NCBI RefSeq assembly: GCF_009882985.1
Contig: NZ_WTUZ01000010.1
Location: 620,352 to 684,351, forward strand
Direction of reading: 5' to 3'
DNA: 64,000 nucleotides
From: Paenibacillus silvestris
Lineage (GTDB): Bacteria; Bacillota; Bacilli; Paenibacillales; NBRC-103111
The notes beneath the pieces are model-generated. The model searched no databases, was not told where the DNA came from, and was given only the letters and a program-made list of their open reading frames with translations. Shown here one piece after another: positions 49,946-59,514 of the stretch (position 1 is the stretch's first letter; each line of letters starts with the position of its first letter). The translations under genes were made by a program, and so were the position numbers.

Positions 49946-51418
49946 TTAACCGGCAGGCACAGCTTGCATAGACATAGGATTCGGCATTTGACCTGGATTT
50001 TCCTTCATTTGCTTCAACATCGCATCGCCTTGGGTTTGCCACTCTTTGAGCCCCTCACGAGCTGTCGTTTTCCCTTGTAAAACGTTATTAAACATTTGGT
50101 GCCCAATTTCTTGGACTTGGTAAATGTTCGGCTTATCACGATAAATCTTCATGTTATTATCCGATGGCGCAGGAATGACATTATAGAAAGCTTCCATGTG
50201 GAAGTCCAAGCCGTCTTTAGGCTTCAAATACTTGGAACGGGCAACTAAGTTATAAGAGCTGTATGATTTTAATTTTGCCCAGTCATCGCCATTCACGAAT
50301 TTAATGAACTTCCAGGCATCTTCAGGATTCTGTGCTTTTGCGTTAATCCCCATAATACCATTCATATAAATGGAACCGCCTACTCCTTTCGCTTCAGGAT
50401 GAGAAGGAATTGTTACAACGTCCCAATCAATAGGTGTAAATCCTTTGTAGCTGGCAGCATTTTTGTTCGCATTCGTAATTTGTTGGATTTGTCCATAATT
50501 AATAATTCCCATGGCCAAGCGGTTCGACATGAAATCGTCATAGGCAAAAGGATTTTCTTGATCGAATTTCCGATTCATCCCCTTCTGTGGATCCATCAGC
50601 TCAGGGAACACATTATCTTTTTGCAGCTGCGCCATTTTCGTCCATACTTTTTCCCACTGATCCGTATCCACCGTCATCTTCTCTCCAGCATCATCAAACA
50701 TTTTGAGTTGAAGGGGAGCAGTGTACATTTGCAAGCCATAGAACAAATCACCTTGAGCTTGTGTTGAGAATGAGAAACCGTTCAAACGGTTTTCCCCTTC
50801 GCCTTTGGTAAGCCGTTTGGAAAGGTCAAATATCTCATCCCACGTCATACCATCTTTCGGAAAATCAACCCCAGCATCTGTGAACATTTTCTTATTATAA
50901 ATCAAGGCAGAAGACGAGAACGTTGGTGCAAGTGCATACAACTTACCGCTGCCAGCATTCTTAATACCGTCAATGACAGCAGGTACAATTCCGGTTGTAT
51001 CGAATTTATCTTTGGTAATTAGCGGATCCAACTGAGTCAGCATATTGCTTTCAATGATGTCTGGCAGCTGCTCATAACCAACCATTACAACATCAGGAGG
51101 ATTATCTCCCTGCATTACCTCTTTCAGCTTCTCCATTGGATCTGGCATTTTCTCGCCAGGCTGTACGCCGCCGTACCGATACTTGTCGTCCATCGTTGGA
51201 ATCATTTCAATCTTAATATTCGGGTTCGCGAACTCAAAAATTTCCGTAAACTGTTGTCTGAAATACTCATCATCGCCGAAACCCATAGAGGTAGCGATCT
51301 TGAGCACCCGCTCCTGTTTATCGTCAGCTTTCTCCCCCTTTGTGCAAGCAACTGCAAGGGGTACGACCATGGCCAGGGTCAAAGATGTAGCGACCATTTT
51401 ACGTGTAATTAATTTCAT
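49946..51418 (-). CDS. extracellular solute-binding lipoprotein (family 1)
   Basis: A 490-residue ABC-type substrate-binding lipoprotein with a lipobox (LAVAC). It has the usual family-1 features: KIATSMGFGDDEYFRQQFTE at the start, PDVVMVGYEQLPD and GKLYALAPTFSSSALIYNKK, and an NPEDAWKFIKFVNG C-terminal segment. Such proteins normally serve sugar importers, but no sugar permease lies here. It overlaps the ATPase gene by 4 bp and sits inside an export operon, so its role may be unusual (substrate sensing). Confidence 0.88.
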   Translation of the reverse strand: MKLITRKMVATSLTLAMVVPLAVACTKGEKADDKQERVLKIATSMGFGDDEYFRQQFTEIFEFANPNIKIEMIPTMDDKYRYGGVQPGEKMPDPMEKLKEVMQGDNPPDVVMVGYEQLPDIIESNMLTQLDPLITKDKFDTTGIVPAVIDGIKNAGSGKLYALAPTFSSSALIYNKKMFTDAGVDFPKDGMTWDEIFDLSKRLTKGEGENRLNGFSFSTQAQGDLFYGLQMYTAPLQLKMFDDAGEKMTVDTDQWEKVWTKMAQLQKDNVFPELMDPQKGMNRKFDQENPFAYDDFMSNRLAMGIINYGQIQQITNANKNAASYKGFTPIDWDVVTIPSHPEAKGVGGSIYMNGIMGINAKAQNPEDAWKFIKFVNGDDWAKLKSYSSYNLVARSKYLKPKDGLDFHMEAFYNVIPAPSDNNMKIYRDKPNIYQVQEIGHQMFNNVLQGKTTAREGLKEWQTQGDAMLKQMKENPGQMPNPMSMQAVPAG

Positions 51419-52338
51419 TTGGATTTACCTCCGTCAGCATGTGAATTCATTTCCTTGCCCCCATAAGCCGGCATGGCTTTTGGCGCTTTAATCATAATTT
51501 TCTCCCCATCAAACTCCATGGTTGCTTTGCCCTCGATTTGCAAGGCATTCAGATAAGCTTTCGGAACTTGCAAGCGTCCTGCTCGGTCCAATACAACGAA
51601 CTCTTCATGATCCTTATTCGCAAACCCGCCTGAAATACCATTCGTGCCTACAAGTGACGGACTCCTCGCAATAAACTCTGAGCTAGTCATACCATCCCTG
51701 ATGGCAACGACTCTCCCCACTTTCCCAGCCATGGATAAATCATGGGTAACAATGACGATCGTAACCCCCAATTCTTTATTCAGCCGCTGAAAAATATGAA
51801 GTATCATATCCGCTGTTTTCGAATCTACGGACCCCGTAGGTTCATCGGCGAGCAGCAGCCTTGGACGGTTTGCCAGTGAAATGGCAATGGCTACACGCTG
51901 CTGTTCGCCTCCTGACAGCTCTTGCAGTTTATTGTTCAGTCGATGGCTAAGCCCAACCCATTCCAGCAATTGCTTGGCATAGGCGGGATCATACTTCCCG
52001 CTGAGCATCATCGGCATTTCTACATTCTCGAGCGCAGTTAAATATGAAACGAGATTTCGGGCATTATTTTGCCAGATGAAGCCGACGGTATGCCGCTTGT
52101 ATTCAACTAGCTGCTTATCTGTGATTTTCAATAAATCCCAATCGCCAACTTTCACTTGACCTGCGGAAGGACGATCTAGGCCACCTAAAATGTTCAACAA
52201 TGTGGACTTGCCGCTTCCGCTGTTCCCGATAATGGCCATGAGTTCACCAGCGTCAATTTGGATGTTCAATCCTTGCAAAGCGACAACTTCAACTTCGTCT
52301 GATTTATAAATTTTGACTAAACCATCACAAGTAATCAT
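51415..52338 (-). CDS. ABC ATPase with C-terminal AbrB-like domain
   Basis: A 307-residue protein. Residues 1-225 are a MacB/LolD-type ATPase: Walker [11 protein letters not shown]-loop IWQN, signature LSGGEQQRV, Walker [14 protein letters not shown]-loop VTHD. From residue 245 to about 286 it reads [40 protein letters not shown], which fits the swapped-hairpin AbrB/SpoVT fold (GRxxxPK/L core). It is coupled to the permease (1-bp gap) and to the SBP gene (4-bp overlap). The AbrB part could bind DNA or tether the ATPase. Confidence 0.88.
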   Translation of the reverse strand: MITCDGLVKIYKSDEVEVVALQGLNIQIDAGELMAIIGNSGSGKSTLLNILGGLDRPSAGQVKVGDWDLLKITDKQLVEYKRHTVGFIWQNNARNLVSYLTALENVEMPMMLSGKYDPAYAKQLLEWVGLSHRLNNKLQELSGGEQQRVAIAISLANRPRLLLADEPTGSVDSKTADMILHIFQRLNKELGVTIVIVTHDLSMAGKVGRVVAIRDGMTSSEFIARSPSLVGTNGISGGFANKDHEEFVVLDRAGRLQVPKAYLNALQIEGKATMEFDGEKIMIKAPKAMPAYGGKEMNSHADGGKSK

Positions 52339-52339
52339 T

Positions 52340-55285
52340 CTATTTCTCCTCCCCGAGCTTCACAGCTTGATGAACTCGCAGCCTTCTAATGTGCAAGAAC
52401 AGCAGTAAAGCTCCTGTTCCCATCATGAAAGCAACAACGAAATAGAGCTGATAAGTGTCTTTGGAATCGAAAACTACCCGAAATGGCGGCACTTGAGTCT
52501 TCACATTCTGAGAAGTTTGTAAGAAAGGCAAAAAGAAATAACTCGTAAGTTTACCTATTGCAATTCCTAACGCAATCGATAAACCTGCTGTAAAGCCTTG
52601 CTCTAGCAGCAGCATGCCAGTCAATTGCTTACGGGAGAGCCCCATTGCGCGAAGAACCCCAAACTGCACAACTCGGCTTGACAGATTAAAGAACCAGTAC
52701 AACATATAGCCAATTAAGGACACAAAGACAGATACAAGAAAGCCTAAGCTTAGAATCCCGAACACACCACCTCTGGCCGGCAGCTTCTTCTGAACAATGA
52801 GCTCATTGCGAACATCCTTGACAGAAGCCAGTTCGATCCCCTTTTCTTGCAAGGCAGCTACAATTGGCGCTACTTTCGCGTCTGGTTTCATTTTCAACCA
52901 AACCTCATAAGGAACAATAGGTGCTTGATCATACACATAATCTAAATTTGTAATGAAAAATGGCATCTGATCTGGGTACTGACTTGGCCAGTAAGGAAGA
53001 ATACCCACAATTACGAATTCCACAGGCTGCTGGCTAATTGTGATTGAGAGCAGATCACCAGCTTTCAGCGCATACTTGCTTGCATAATTAGAAGGAATAA
53101 TAACGGCTTGCTCATAGCTGCCAAGCAAATTCAAATATTGATACGGAGGGGCTGGAAATAAATCAGGGCGAAACCATCCAACTTTGGCAAAATCGACATT
53201 ATCAATGCCCATGACGAGCCCTTGGCCTGTCGATTTCCCAGAAACCACGACATTTCCTTTGGTTTGCAGAACTCTTGCCGCTGCTTGAACGCCTTCAAGC
53301 TCGCGAAACACTTGAAACGGCGGTTCCACATAACGAATCTTCGATGGTGTTTCCTCTCCAGGATTTCCACCGCCTTGACCACCTTGGCCTCCTTGACCCC
53401 CATTACCACCAGCTCCACCATTACCGGAACCTGCGTTTCCGCCGTTATTACCTCCTGAGCCACCACCTTGAGCGCCGCCCGAATTTCCTCCTGCATTAGG
53501 ATCCTTAGGTAGATCATCGGAGAAACCTTCCCACACAGTTTGCAGCACCACATCCGTTCCATATTGGTAGAGCGTTCGCTCTGTGGAATTCAGATCAATC
53601 GTACGTGCGGCCGAAGAATTATATACTCCGAGTCCCAATGTAAGAATCAGCAATAGCATTAACGGGTAGTAGGATTTGGCTGACCGGGAAAGCTGCACAA
53701 GCGTTAAGTAGAGAGGTACCGGCAGGAACCTTCGTCCAAGCCATCCAAAAAAGCGCAGCAACCATGGGAAAACTCGTAAAAAGAATAATCCCAACGCGAA
53801 AATCGAGAGTGCTGGCACGAAAAACAATAACGGATGTACTTGCAGCTGATCGGTCGTCAAGCCAGTCTGCACAGACAACACTTGACGCTGATCAAACAAG
53901 TAAAAGCCATAACCAACAACTCCGAGCAGCACAATATCAATAAACCAACGCTGCCAAAGCGGAGATCGATCAGATCGTGCAAGGAGCTGCTTATAGTTCA
54001 CGATCGAAGCTTTAGCGAACAGAATCGCAGGAATTACACTGGCCAGTATCGCGATGAGCACAGCAAGCCCGCCATACAGCAATGCTTCCTTGGTAAAGCT
54101 GACAGGAATTGATTTCCGGTCAACGAAGGTTAGGAATCCACTGGAAGAACCTATGCTCTTGGCCATGAACCAACCCATGAACGGCCCTACGACTAACGCT
54201 ATGATTCCTAGCAATAATCCCTCCAGAAAGTAAATCCCTATGATTTGCTTTGTACTGCCCCCCCTGCTTCGCAGAGTGGCAATAACTCCCCGCTGCCGAT
54301 CAAGCGATTGTCTGGCATTCATAACAATGTAATAGAAAACCATAGCAATCATAGGTGCTGCTAACGTGAAGAGTAGGATTTGCATCTGCAAGCTTTGTGC
54401 CTTAAATTCAGCAAGCATCGGCTTGAATGAAACATCGACCTTCGTATTTTTGAGTTTCTGGAATAGGTTAATGTCCAGCCTCTCCAGACGGTGATCTAAC
54501 GGAGACAGTTGACTGGTTTGAATATCCCGCAAGTCGAAAGCATAATACCAATTAGCGAGCTGAAGCGGAATTTTCTTCTCTGTTAGCAACGTCTTCATAA
54601 ACACATCATCACTTACGATAAGTGAGTTAAGTAGCCCCTCTAAACCTTGAAACCAATAGGCATCCGTTTCATTTTGTGGCTTGAATGAGCCAACAATCTT
54701 TACTTTAAGCAGTTGGCTGCCGCCTGCACCAGAGACCGAATAATTAAACACATCGCCGATGTGCAAATCATTCCGGTATAAGGCTTCATCCAAAACAACA
54801 GCTTCCAGAATCCCGTTCTGTACTTGATCCGAAGCCATTTGGCCAATGGACCATTCAACGTGCTTATTCAGCTCGCTCCACGAGGTAAGCGCCATTTGCC
54901 GTCGCTTGCTGGGATCTACTTTCGAGGCATCAACTGGCGTTATTTGAGCTGCTTTGATCGTGTAGCTCTTGGCGAACGTCTCAATGGGAAATCCAATTTC
55001 TTTGGGAATTTCTTGTCCTATGTACTCATTGACGTCTTTCAGCTCGTCTAACCCTGCACGCTCTGTTCCTACCGCTTGATACCGCATGAGCACAGAGCCT
55101 GCCGGAAGTCCACTGCTCTTCTCTTCAAGCGACTTGGCTACGACACGCTTCAGCGATCCGTCCGCATACATCGGTATGCTGGTGGTGAAAGCAACAGCCA
55201 TAATCAAACCAAGTAATGTGCTGAGCGTCAGCCAGCGGGTATTCCACATTTTTCGAAATAAAAACCGCAGCATGGGGATAGACAT
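52340..55285 (-). CDS. ABC transporter permease, double FtsX (MacB-like)
   Basis: A 981-residue permease. An N-terminal membrane segment (about 18-40) is followed by a long external domain, a first FtsX core near residues 300-430, two more membrane segments, a second external domain from about 570 to 835, and a second FtsX core near 850-975. Residues 595-643 are an unusual Gly/Asn/Gln-rich insert (GGNSGG, GGAGGNGGQGG). The start overlaps the adaptor's stop codon by one base. It is probably the exporter used with the HlyD-type adaptor. Confidence 0.92.
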   Translation of the reverse strand: MSIPMLRFLFRKMWNTRWLTLSTLLGLIMAVAFTTSIPMYADGSLKRVVAKSLEEKSSGLPAGSVLMRYQAVGTERAGLDELKDVNEYIGQEIPKEIGFPIETFAKSYTIKAAQITPVDASKVDPSKRRQMALTSWSELNKHVEWSIGQMASDQVQNGILEAVVLDEALYRNDLHIGDVFNYSVSGAGGSQLLKVKIVGSFKPQNETDAYWFQGLEGLLNSLIVSDDVFMKTLLTEKKIPLQLANWYYAFDLRDIQTSQLSPLDHRLERLDINLFQKLKNTKVDVSFKPMLAEFKAQSLQMQILLFTLAAPMIAMVFYYIVMNARQSLDRQRGVIATLRSRGGSTKQIIGIYFLEGLLLGIIALVVGPFMGWFMAKSIGSSSGFLTFVDRKSIPVSFTKEALLYGGLAVLIAILASVIPAILFAKASIVNYKQLLARSDRSPLWQRWFIDIVLLGVVGYGFYLFDQRQVLSVQTGLTTDQLQVHPLLFFVPALSIFALGLFFLRVFPWLLRFFGWLGRRFLPVPLYLTLVQLSRSAKSYYPLMLLLILTLGLGVYNSSAARTIDLNSTERTLYQYGTDVVLQTVWEGFSDDLPKDPNAGGNSGGAQGGGSGGNNGGNAGSGNGGAGGNGGQGGQGGQGGGNPGEETPSKIRYVEPPFQVFRELEGVQAAARVLQTKGNVVVSGKSTGQGLVMGIDNVDFAKVGWFRPDLFPAPPYQYLNLLGSYEQAVIIPSNYASKYALKAGDLLSITISQQPVEFVIVGILPYWPSQYPDQMPFFITNLDYVYDQAPIVPYEVWLKMKPDAKVAPIVAALQEKGIELASVKDVRNELIVQKKLPARGGVFGILSLGFLVSVFVSLIGYMLYWFFNLSSRVVQFGVLRAMGLSRKQLTGMLLLEQGFTAGLSIALGIAIGKLTSYFFLPFLQTSQNVKTQVPPFRVVFDSKDTYQLYFVVAFMMGTGALLLFLHIRRLRVHQAVKLGEEK

Positions 55286-56379
55286 TAGCGACCCACTACT
55301 TTCTGTCCGGCGGTAAGGCCTTTTACAATCTCTACATCCGTTGACGTCTGTTGACCGATTTCCACATCAACTTCCTTCTTATTTCCTTGATTATCAACCA
55401 CTTGCACATAATTCCGGCCCGAATAGGAACGAAGCGCAGCCAGAGGTATCGTAGTCGCATTTTCTTTTCTTTGTGTAATGATCGTCACACTAAGTGGTGT
55501 TCCCCGATTCATTCCTTTGGGGAATTCATCCAACTGAACGACTAAATATTGATCAATGGAATCTTGTTTGCCATCTTGTCCGCCGCCCGGGAAGTTGCCA
55601 TTATTATTCCCTGTCGCTTGCGGATTCGGCAGCTGCTTGACTTTCCCCTTGTGCTGACCAGCAGAGTTAATATCCACTTGGACATCCATTCCAATGGAAA
55701 CTTTCTTCGCATCGTCTGCACTTATGCTTGCTGCCACTGTCAATTCATTCAAGTCCGCCAAAGTTGCAACGGACTCCTCCGATTTCACGGTGTCACCTTT
55801 CTTCGCTGTAACCGTCACAATCGTTCCGCTAAACGGTGCGAGAAGCTTCGCTTTACTCACTTGCGTTTCTAGCTTCGTGAGCTCCTCCCGCTTCAGTTCA
55901 AAATCAATCTTGGCCTGCTCTATCTGCTCGGGCGTCATTTCGTCCGCTTTCCGCAGCGTTTCGATCATCGTTAGCTCATCTTTGCGGGTTTCTAGCTTCT
56001 TGCGCTTCAGATCGCTATCCATATCCGAAACATCCAGTTCAGCAACTGGCTGACCCTTCTCAACCGTATCGCCATTTTTCACGAGAATAGCACTAATCCG
56101 TTTGGAGGTCATATCTTCAGAGAAGAACAGCTTCTCTTCCTGCAGCGCCATAAGACGCCCGCTCCCTCTTACTTTCGTCTCAAGTGTTTCTGTTTTCACC
56201 GTGTATTCAGGCTTCTTGGAAAGCTTGGGCGGGTTAATGCTCGGAAGTGCCTCTTCCTCTTGTTCCTTCGGCAGCAGTGTACAGCCGGAAGATAGTATAA
56301 GTGTAGAACATAAAAGTAGTGCAGTTACGGGCTTTCTCCAGCTAGGAGACGAATTTCCCGTCCACCATTTCGTAAACAT
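55285..56379 (-). CDS. MacA-like adaptor lipoprotein (HlyD family)
   Basis: A 364-residue membrane fusion protein with a lipobox (LSSGC). Lipoyl halves are seen around VKNGDTVEKGQPVAELD and LLAPFSGTIVTVTAKKGDTV, separated by a short coiled coil (about residues 115-165). The later beta-barrel part has a Gly/Asn-rich loop (QATGNNNGNFPGGGQDG). Start is ATG 56379 after GGAGGTTGCC, so the gene begins 38 bp inside the upstream ATPase gene. Links the ABC permease to wall or external partners. Confidence 0.9.
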   Translation of the reverse strand: MFTKWWTGNSSPSWRKPVTALLLCSTLILSSGCTLLPKEQEEEALPSINPPKLSKKPEYTVKTETLETKVRGSGRLMALQEEKLFFSEDMTSKRISAILVKNGDTVEKGQPVAELDVSDMDSDLKRKKLETRKDELTMIETLRKADEMTPEQIEQAKIDFELKREELTKLETQVSKAKLLAPFSGTIVTVTAKKGDTVKSEESVATLADLNELTVAASISADDAKKVSIGMDVQVDINSAGQHKGKVKQLPNPQATGNNNGNFPGGGQDGKQDSIDQYLVVQLDEFPKGMNRGTPLSVTIITQRKENATTIPLAALRSYSGRNYVQVVDNQGNKKEVDVEIGQQTSTDVEIVKGLTAGQKVVGR

Positions 56380-57115
56380 GATCGGCAACCTCCAAAATCG
56401 TAGGGTCATGGGTCGTCATACAAATCGTTACTTGCTCTGTTGCAATCATACTCCGGAAAACGGACATGATCTGTGCCCCCATCTGGGAATCCAGCTCAGC
56501 CGTCGGTTCGTCGGCCAAAATCAATGATGGCCGGTGCGCAATCGCCTTGGCAATCGCAACACGCTGCTGCTCACCGCCGGACAGTTCAAAAGGACGATGG
56601 TACATGCGCTTACCAAGCCCGACGAGTTCCAGACAATAAGCCACTCTTTCTTTCCATTCAGACCGAGGAACACCTGCCATGCGGAGCGCAAGCTCCACAT
56701 TCTCCCAAGCTGACAACAGCGGCATTAAAGCATACGATTGAAAAATAAAGCCAATCTCCTTGCGGCGAACTAACGTTCGCTCATCGTCACTTCCTAAATG
56801 AAAAGCATGATCCAAGAACATAATTTCTCCTTCATTAGGCTGATCAAGCCCCCCGATTAAATTCAAAAGTGTTGTTTTACCTGAGCCTGAGCGCCCTTTG
56901 AGCATAACAAGCTGTAGCGGTTTGAGTTCCATCTCAATCCCTTTGAGTACCTCTAATCGCTCGCCGCCAACTTGAAAGGAGCGATGCACACCGGAAACCG
57001 TTAATAGCGGCGAATGACTCAGTGCGCGCGAAGATGCTTGCATCTCGAAGAGGTCCGCCTTCTCCTCAGTAGAAGTAGGCTCAGCTGTGCTTTCTTTGCG
57101 AAACCAATTCGCCAT
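56342..57115 (-). CDS. ABC transporter ATP-binding protein (MacB/LolD type)
   Basis: A 257-residue ATPase with an extra N-terminal stretch of about 35 residues (KESTAEPTSTEEKADLFEM). Motifs: Walker A GRSGSGKTT, Q-loop IFQS, signature LSGGEQQRV, Walker B LILADEPTAELD, H-loop TTHD. First gene of the export locus, 45 bp after the ECF-like -10 element. The locus has two distinct ATPases and only one permease, so they may form a heterodimer. Confidence 0.93.
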   Translation of the reverse strand: MANWFRKESTAEPTSTEEKADLFEMQASSRALSHSPLLTVSGVHRSFQVGGERLEVLKGIEMELKPLQLVMLKGRSGSGKTTLLNLIGGLDQPNEGEIMFLDHAFHLGSDDERTLVRRKEIGFIFQSYALMPLLSAWENVELALRMAGVPRSEWKERVAYCLELVGLGKRMYHRPFELSGGEQQRVAIAKAIAHRPSLILADEPTAELDSQMGAQIMSVFRSMIATEQVTICMTTHDPTILEVADHVYEMVDGKFVS

Positions 57116-57159
57116 ATGGTACTTCTTCCTTTCATTTCCAAATCAGCTGTATGATAAAT

Positions 57160-57187
57160 TAGACGGTAGACGGATTCAAAAAGTTCC
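57160..57187 (-). promoter_or_regulatory. ECF sigma factor-type promoter of the export locus
   Basis: On the minus strand GGAACT (57187-57182), a 16-bp spacer and CGTCTA (57165-57160). A second CGTCTA lies at 57172-57167. The GGAAC/CGTC pattern is characteristic of ECF promoters in Bacillota and sits about 45 bp before the first gene. No ECF sigma gene is in the window. Confidence 0.6.
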
Positions 57188-57302
57188 ATGAAACTGAAAA
57201 TTTCCTGAAAGTTTTTGAGCACGAACGTTCTCTTGTATGAATCTATTAAAATATACTATCTTTTGTAAAAAAATGTCATGCAACAAAATACCTATTTTAT
57301 CC

Positions 57303-57351
57303 AAAAAGAGACTATCTTGAAAGTCATTTCCGACTTTTAAGACAGCCTCTT
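57303..57351 (-). terminator. terminator after 57369-57914
   Basis: Minus strand GAGGCTGTCTT pairs with AAGATAGTCTC, then TTTTT. It separates the acetyltransferase gene from the export locus. Confidence 0.75.
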
Positions 57352-57368
57352 TCATAAATCGACAGCTT

Positions 57369-57914
57369 TTATTCCATAGCAGTATTTCGCAGCACCATAT
57401 GAATATGGTCCTCCCAAACACCGTGAATTTTCAAATACTTGACCGCTAAGCCTTCATCATAAAAACCTAGCTTCTCCACAACCTTCAATGAAGCCGTGTT
57501 ACGCGGCATGATATTGGCTTCGATGCGGTGCAGCCCCATAACCTCAAAAGCATAGTCAATCATCGCTTGTACACCCTCAGTCATAAATCCGCGATTGACG
57601 AGACTTCCATCCATTCGGTAACCCAAATGGCAGGATTGAAAAGCACCTCTAACAATATTGCTCAAGGAAATAGACCCAATGATCCTGTCCTCATATAACA
57701 TCCATACTTTCTGCAACAGCCCGTCCTCGATTAATTTAACTTCACTTTCAAGCAAATCAGCTTGATACGACTTCGTATAATACAACTCATTGCGTTCGGT
57801 TTCCCATTCCTTCAAAAAAGCCCGATTGCGATTCACATAATCAAGCACCAGCTGAGCGGAAGTTGGATCTAAACGAACCAAGGACATTCGTTCTGTTTTA
57901 CAAACCAGCTGCAT
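57369..57914 (-). CDS. GNAT acetyltransferase (RimJ/RimL-like)
   Basis: A 181-residue GNAT enzyme of the RimJ/RimL-type group: N-terminal MQLVCKTERMSLVRLDPT, then GRAFQSCHLGYRMDG-like strand region and the CoA loop NRGFMTEGVQAMIDYAFE, and a late MPRNTASLKVVEKLGFYDEG. The substrate could be a ribosomal protein N-terminus or another amine. Single gene. Confidence 0.9.
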   Translation of the reverse strand: MQLVCKTERMSLVRLDPTSAQLVLDYVNRNRAFLKEWETERNELYYTKSYQADLLESEVKLIEDGLLQKVWMLYEDRIIGSISLSNIVRGAFQSCHLGYRMDGSLVNRGFMTEGVQAMIDYAFEVMGLHRIEANIMPRNTASLKVVEKLGFYDEGLAVKYLKIHGVWEDHIHMVLRNTAME

Positions 57915-58113
57915 ATGTTCTCCTCCTTAACCGTAATGGTTCCATTTATTCGGCTTTACAATAATACCCGCTTCCTTAAGCTGCATGCAACTCTCCTGTA
58001 AAATGTGAAACAGCGTCATTTATTAGCATGTATTTGCAGGATTTTACCTCCCTTTGGGGAAGTTAAGAGAAGTAGTTTATTTAGAATTGCTTACAAAGAA
58101 GGAGAATACCGAC

Positions 58114-59496
58114 ATGATTGAAACAATCAAAACCTACTTGGAAGAGCAACGGGATCAACACATAGAGGAATTGATGCAGTTTCTGCGGATTCCAAGTATT
58201 AGTGCTGTTGCCGAACACCAACCTGATATGAAGCGCTGCGCAGAATGGACGGCTGAATCTCTGAGGAAAGCTGGCCTAGAAAATATTGAAATTATGCCAA
58301 CAAGCGGCCACCCTGTCGTTTATGCGGACTGGCTGCATGCAGAGGGTAAACCAACGGTGCTAATCTATGGTCACTATGACGTTCAGCCTGCTGAACCACT
58401 GGATCTATGGGACACCCCGCCTTTCGAGCCAGTCATTCGTGACGGGAAGCTTTTTGCTCGTGGCAGCACAGATGATAAAGGTCAACTCCTGCTTTATGTC
58501 AAAGTGGTTGAAGCTTTCTTGCGCACACAAGGCAGCCTCCCCGTGAATGTGAAATTCTGCATTGAAGGCGAAGAAGAGATTGCGAGTAAAAACCTGCCTC
58601 CATTTGTAGAAAAGTACCAAGATAAATTACAAGCCGACGCGATTACGCTCTCGGATACTCAGATGCATGGACCTGGCAAACCAGCGCTCATGTATGGCCT
58701 GCGCGGCCTTGCTGGTTTCGAGATTACGATCGATGGTGCGAACAGTGATCTGCACTCCGGATTATTTGGCGGTGCTGTGCAAAATCCGATTCACGCTCTA
58801 ACGAAGCTGCTGAGCTCCTTTCATGATGCGGATGGCAAAGTAGCTGTCAAAGGCTTTTATGATCGAGTGATTGAGCTTTCAGATAAGGAACGTGAGGCAT
58901 TTAAACAAGTTGAGCCTGATGAAAATAAGGTCCGTACAGATCTAAAGGTAGACAAGTTGTATGGGGAAAAAGGGTTCTCGTTTTATGAACAAACAACGTC
59001 GAGACCCACTTTGGAAATCACTTCCGTGAGTGGCGGTTTTCAAGGAGAAGGCATCAAGCCGATTATCCCTAACCGTGCTTCGGCCAAAATTGCCTGCCGT
59101 CTAGTTGCCGCGCAAGTACCGGATGAAATCATGGAGGCCGTTGAAGCCCATATTCATGCCCAAGATTTGCCTGGCGTTCAAATAACCCTCGACCGTCAAT
59201 TGCGCGGCAATCCGTTCATTACGCCAATCGATGAGCCTGTGATGGTTGCTGCCGCTGAAGCCTATGAAGATACCTATGGCGTTTGGCCCGTATACACGCG
59301 AAGCGGCGGATCGATTCCAATCGTGGAAGTGTTGGGCCGCGTGCTGGATGCCCCTGTTGTTCTGCTGGGCTTCGGCTTGCCAGGCGAGAACCTGCACGCA
59401 CCTAATGAGCATTTCCATTTGATCAATTGGGATAAGGGAACGGAGACAATCAGCCGCTTCTGGCTGAAGCTAGCCGAACGAAATGAGAAAGCATGA
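58114..59496 (+). CDS. M20 family dipeptidase (PepV/CNDP-like)
   Basis: A 460-residue zinc peptidase. The metal site is visible: YGHYDVQPAEP (first His, Asp), RGSTDDKGQ (bridging Asp), EGEEEIAS (catalytic and ligand Glu), and a late His in NLHAPNEHF. A dimerisation domain is inserted at about residues 195-355. It hydrolyses dipeptides or related N-acyl compounds. I start at ATG 58114 after AAGAAGGAG; the longer frame has no ribosome binding site. An acetyltransferase gene follows 18 bp later. Confidence 0.92.
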   Translation: MIETIKTYLEEQRDQHIEELMQFLRIPSISAVAEHQPDMKRCAEWTAESLRKAGLENIEIMPTSGHPVVYADWLHAEGKPTVLIYGHYDVQPAEPLDLWDTPPFEPVIRDGKLFARGSTDDKGQLLLYVKVVEAFLRTQGSLPVNVKFCIEGEEEIASKNLPPFVEKYQDKLQADAITLSDTQMHGPGKPALMYGLRGLAGFEITIDGANSDLHSGLFGGAVQNPIHALTKLLSSFHDADGKVAVKGFYDRVIELSDKEREAFKQVEPDENKVRTDLKVDKLYGEKGFSFYEQTTSRPTLEITSVSGGFQGEGIKPIIPNRASAKIACRLVAAQVPDEIMEAVEAHIHAQDLPGVQITLDRQLRGNPFITPIDEPVMVAAAEAYEDTYGVWPVYTRSGGSIPIVEVLGRVLDAPVVLLGFGLPGENLHAPNEHFHLINWDKGTETISRFWLKLAERNEKA

Positions 59497-59514
59497 GAGG
59501 AATGAAGAATCACC

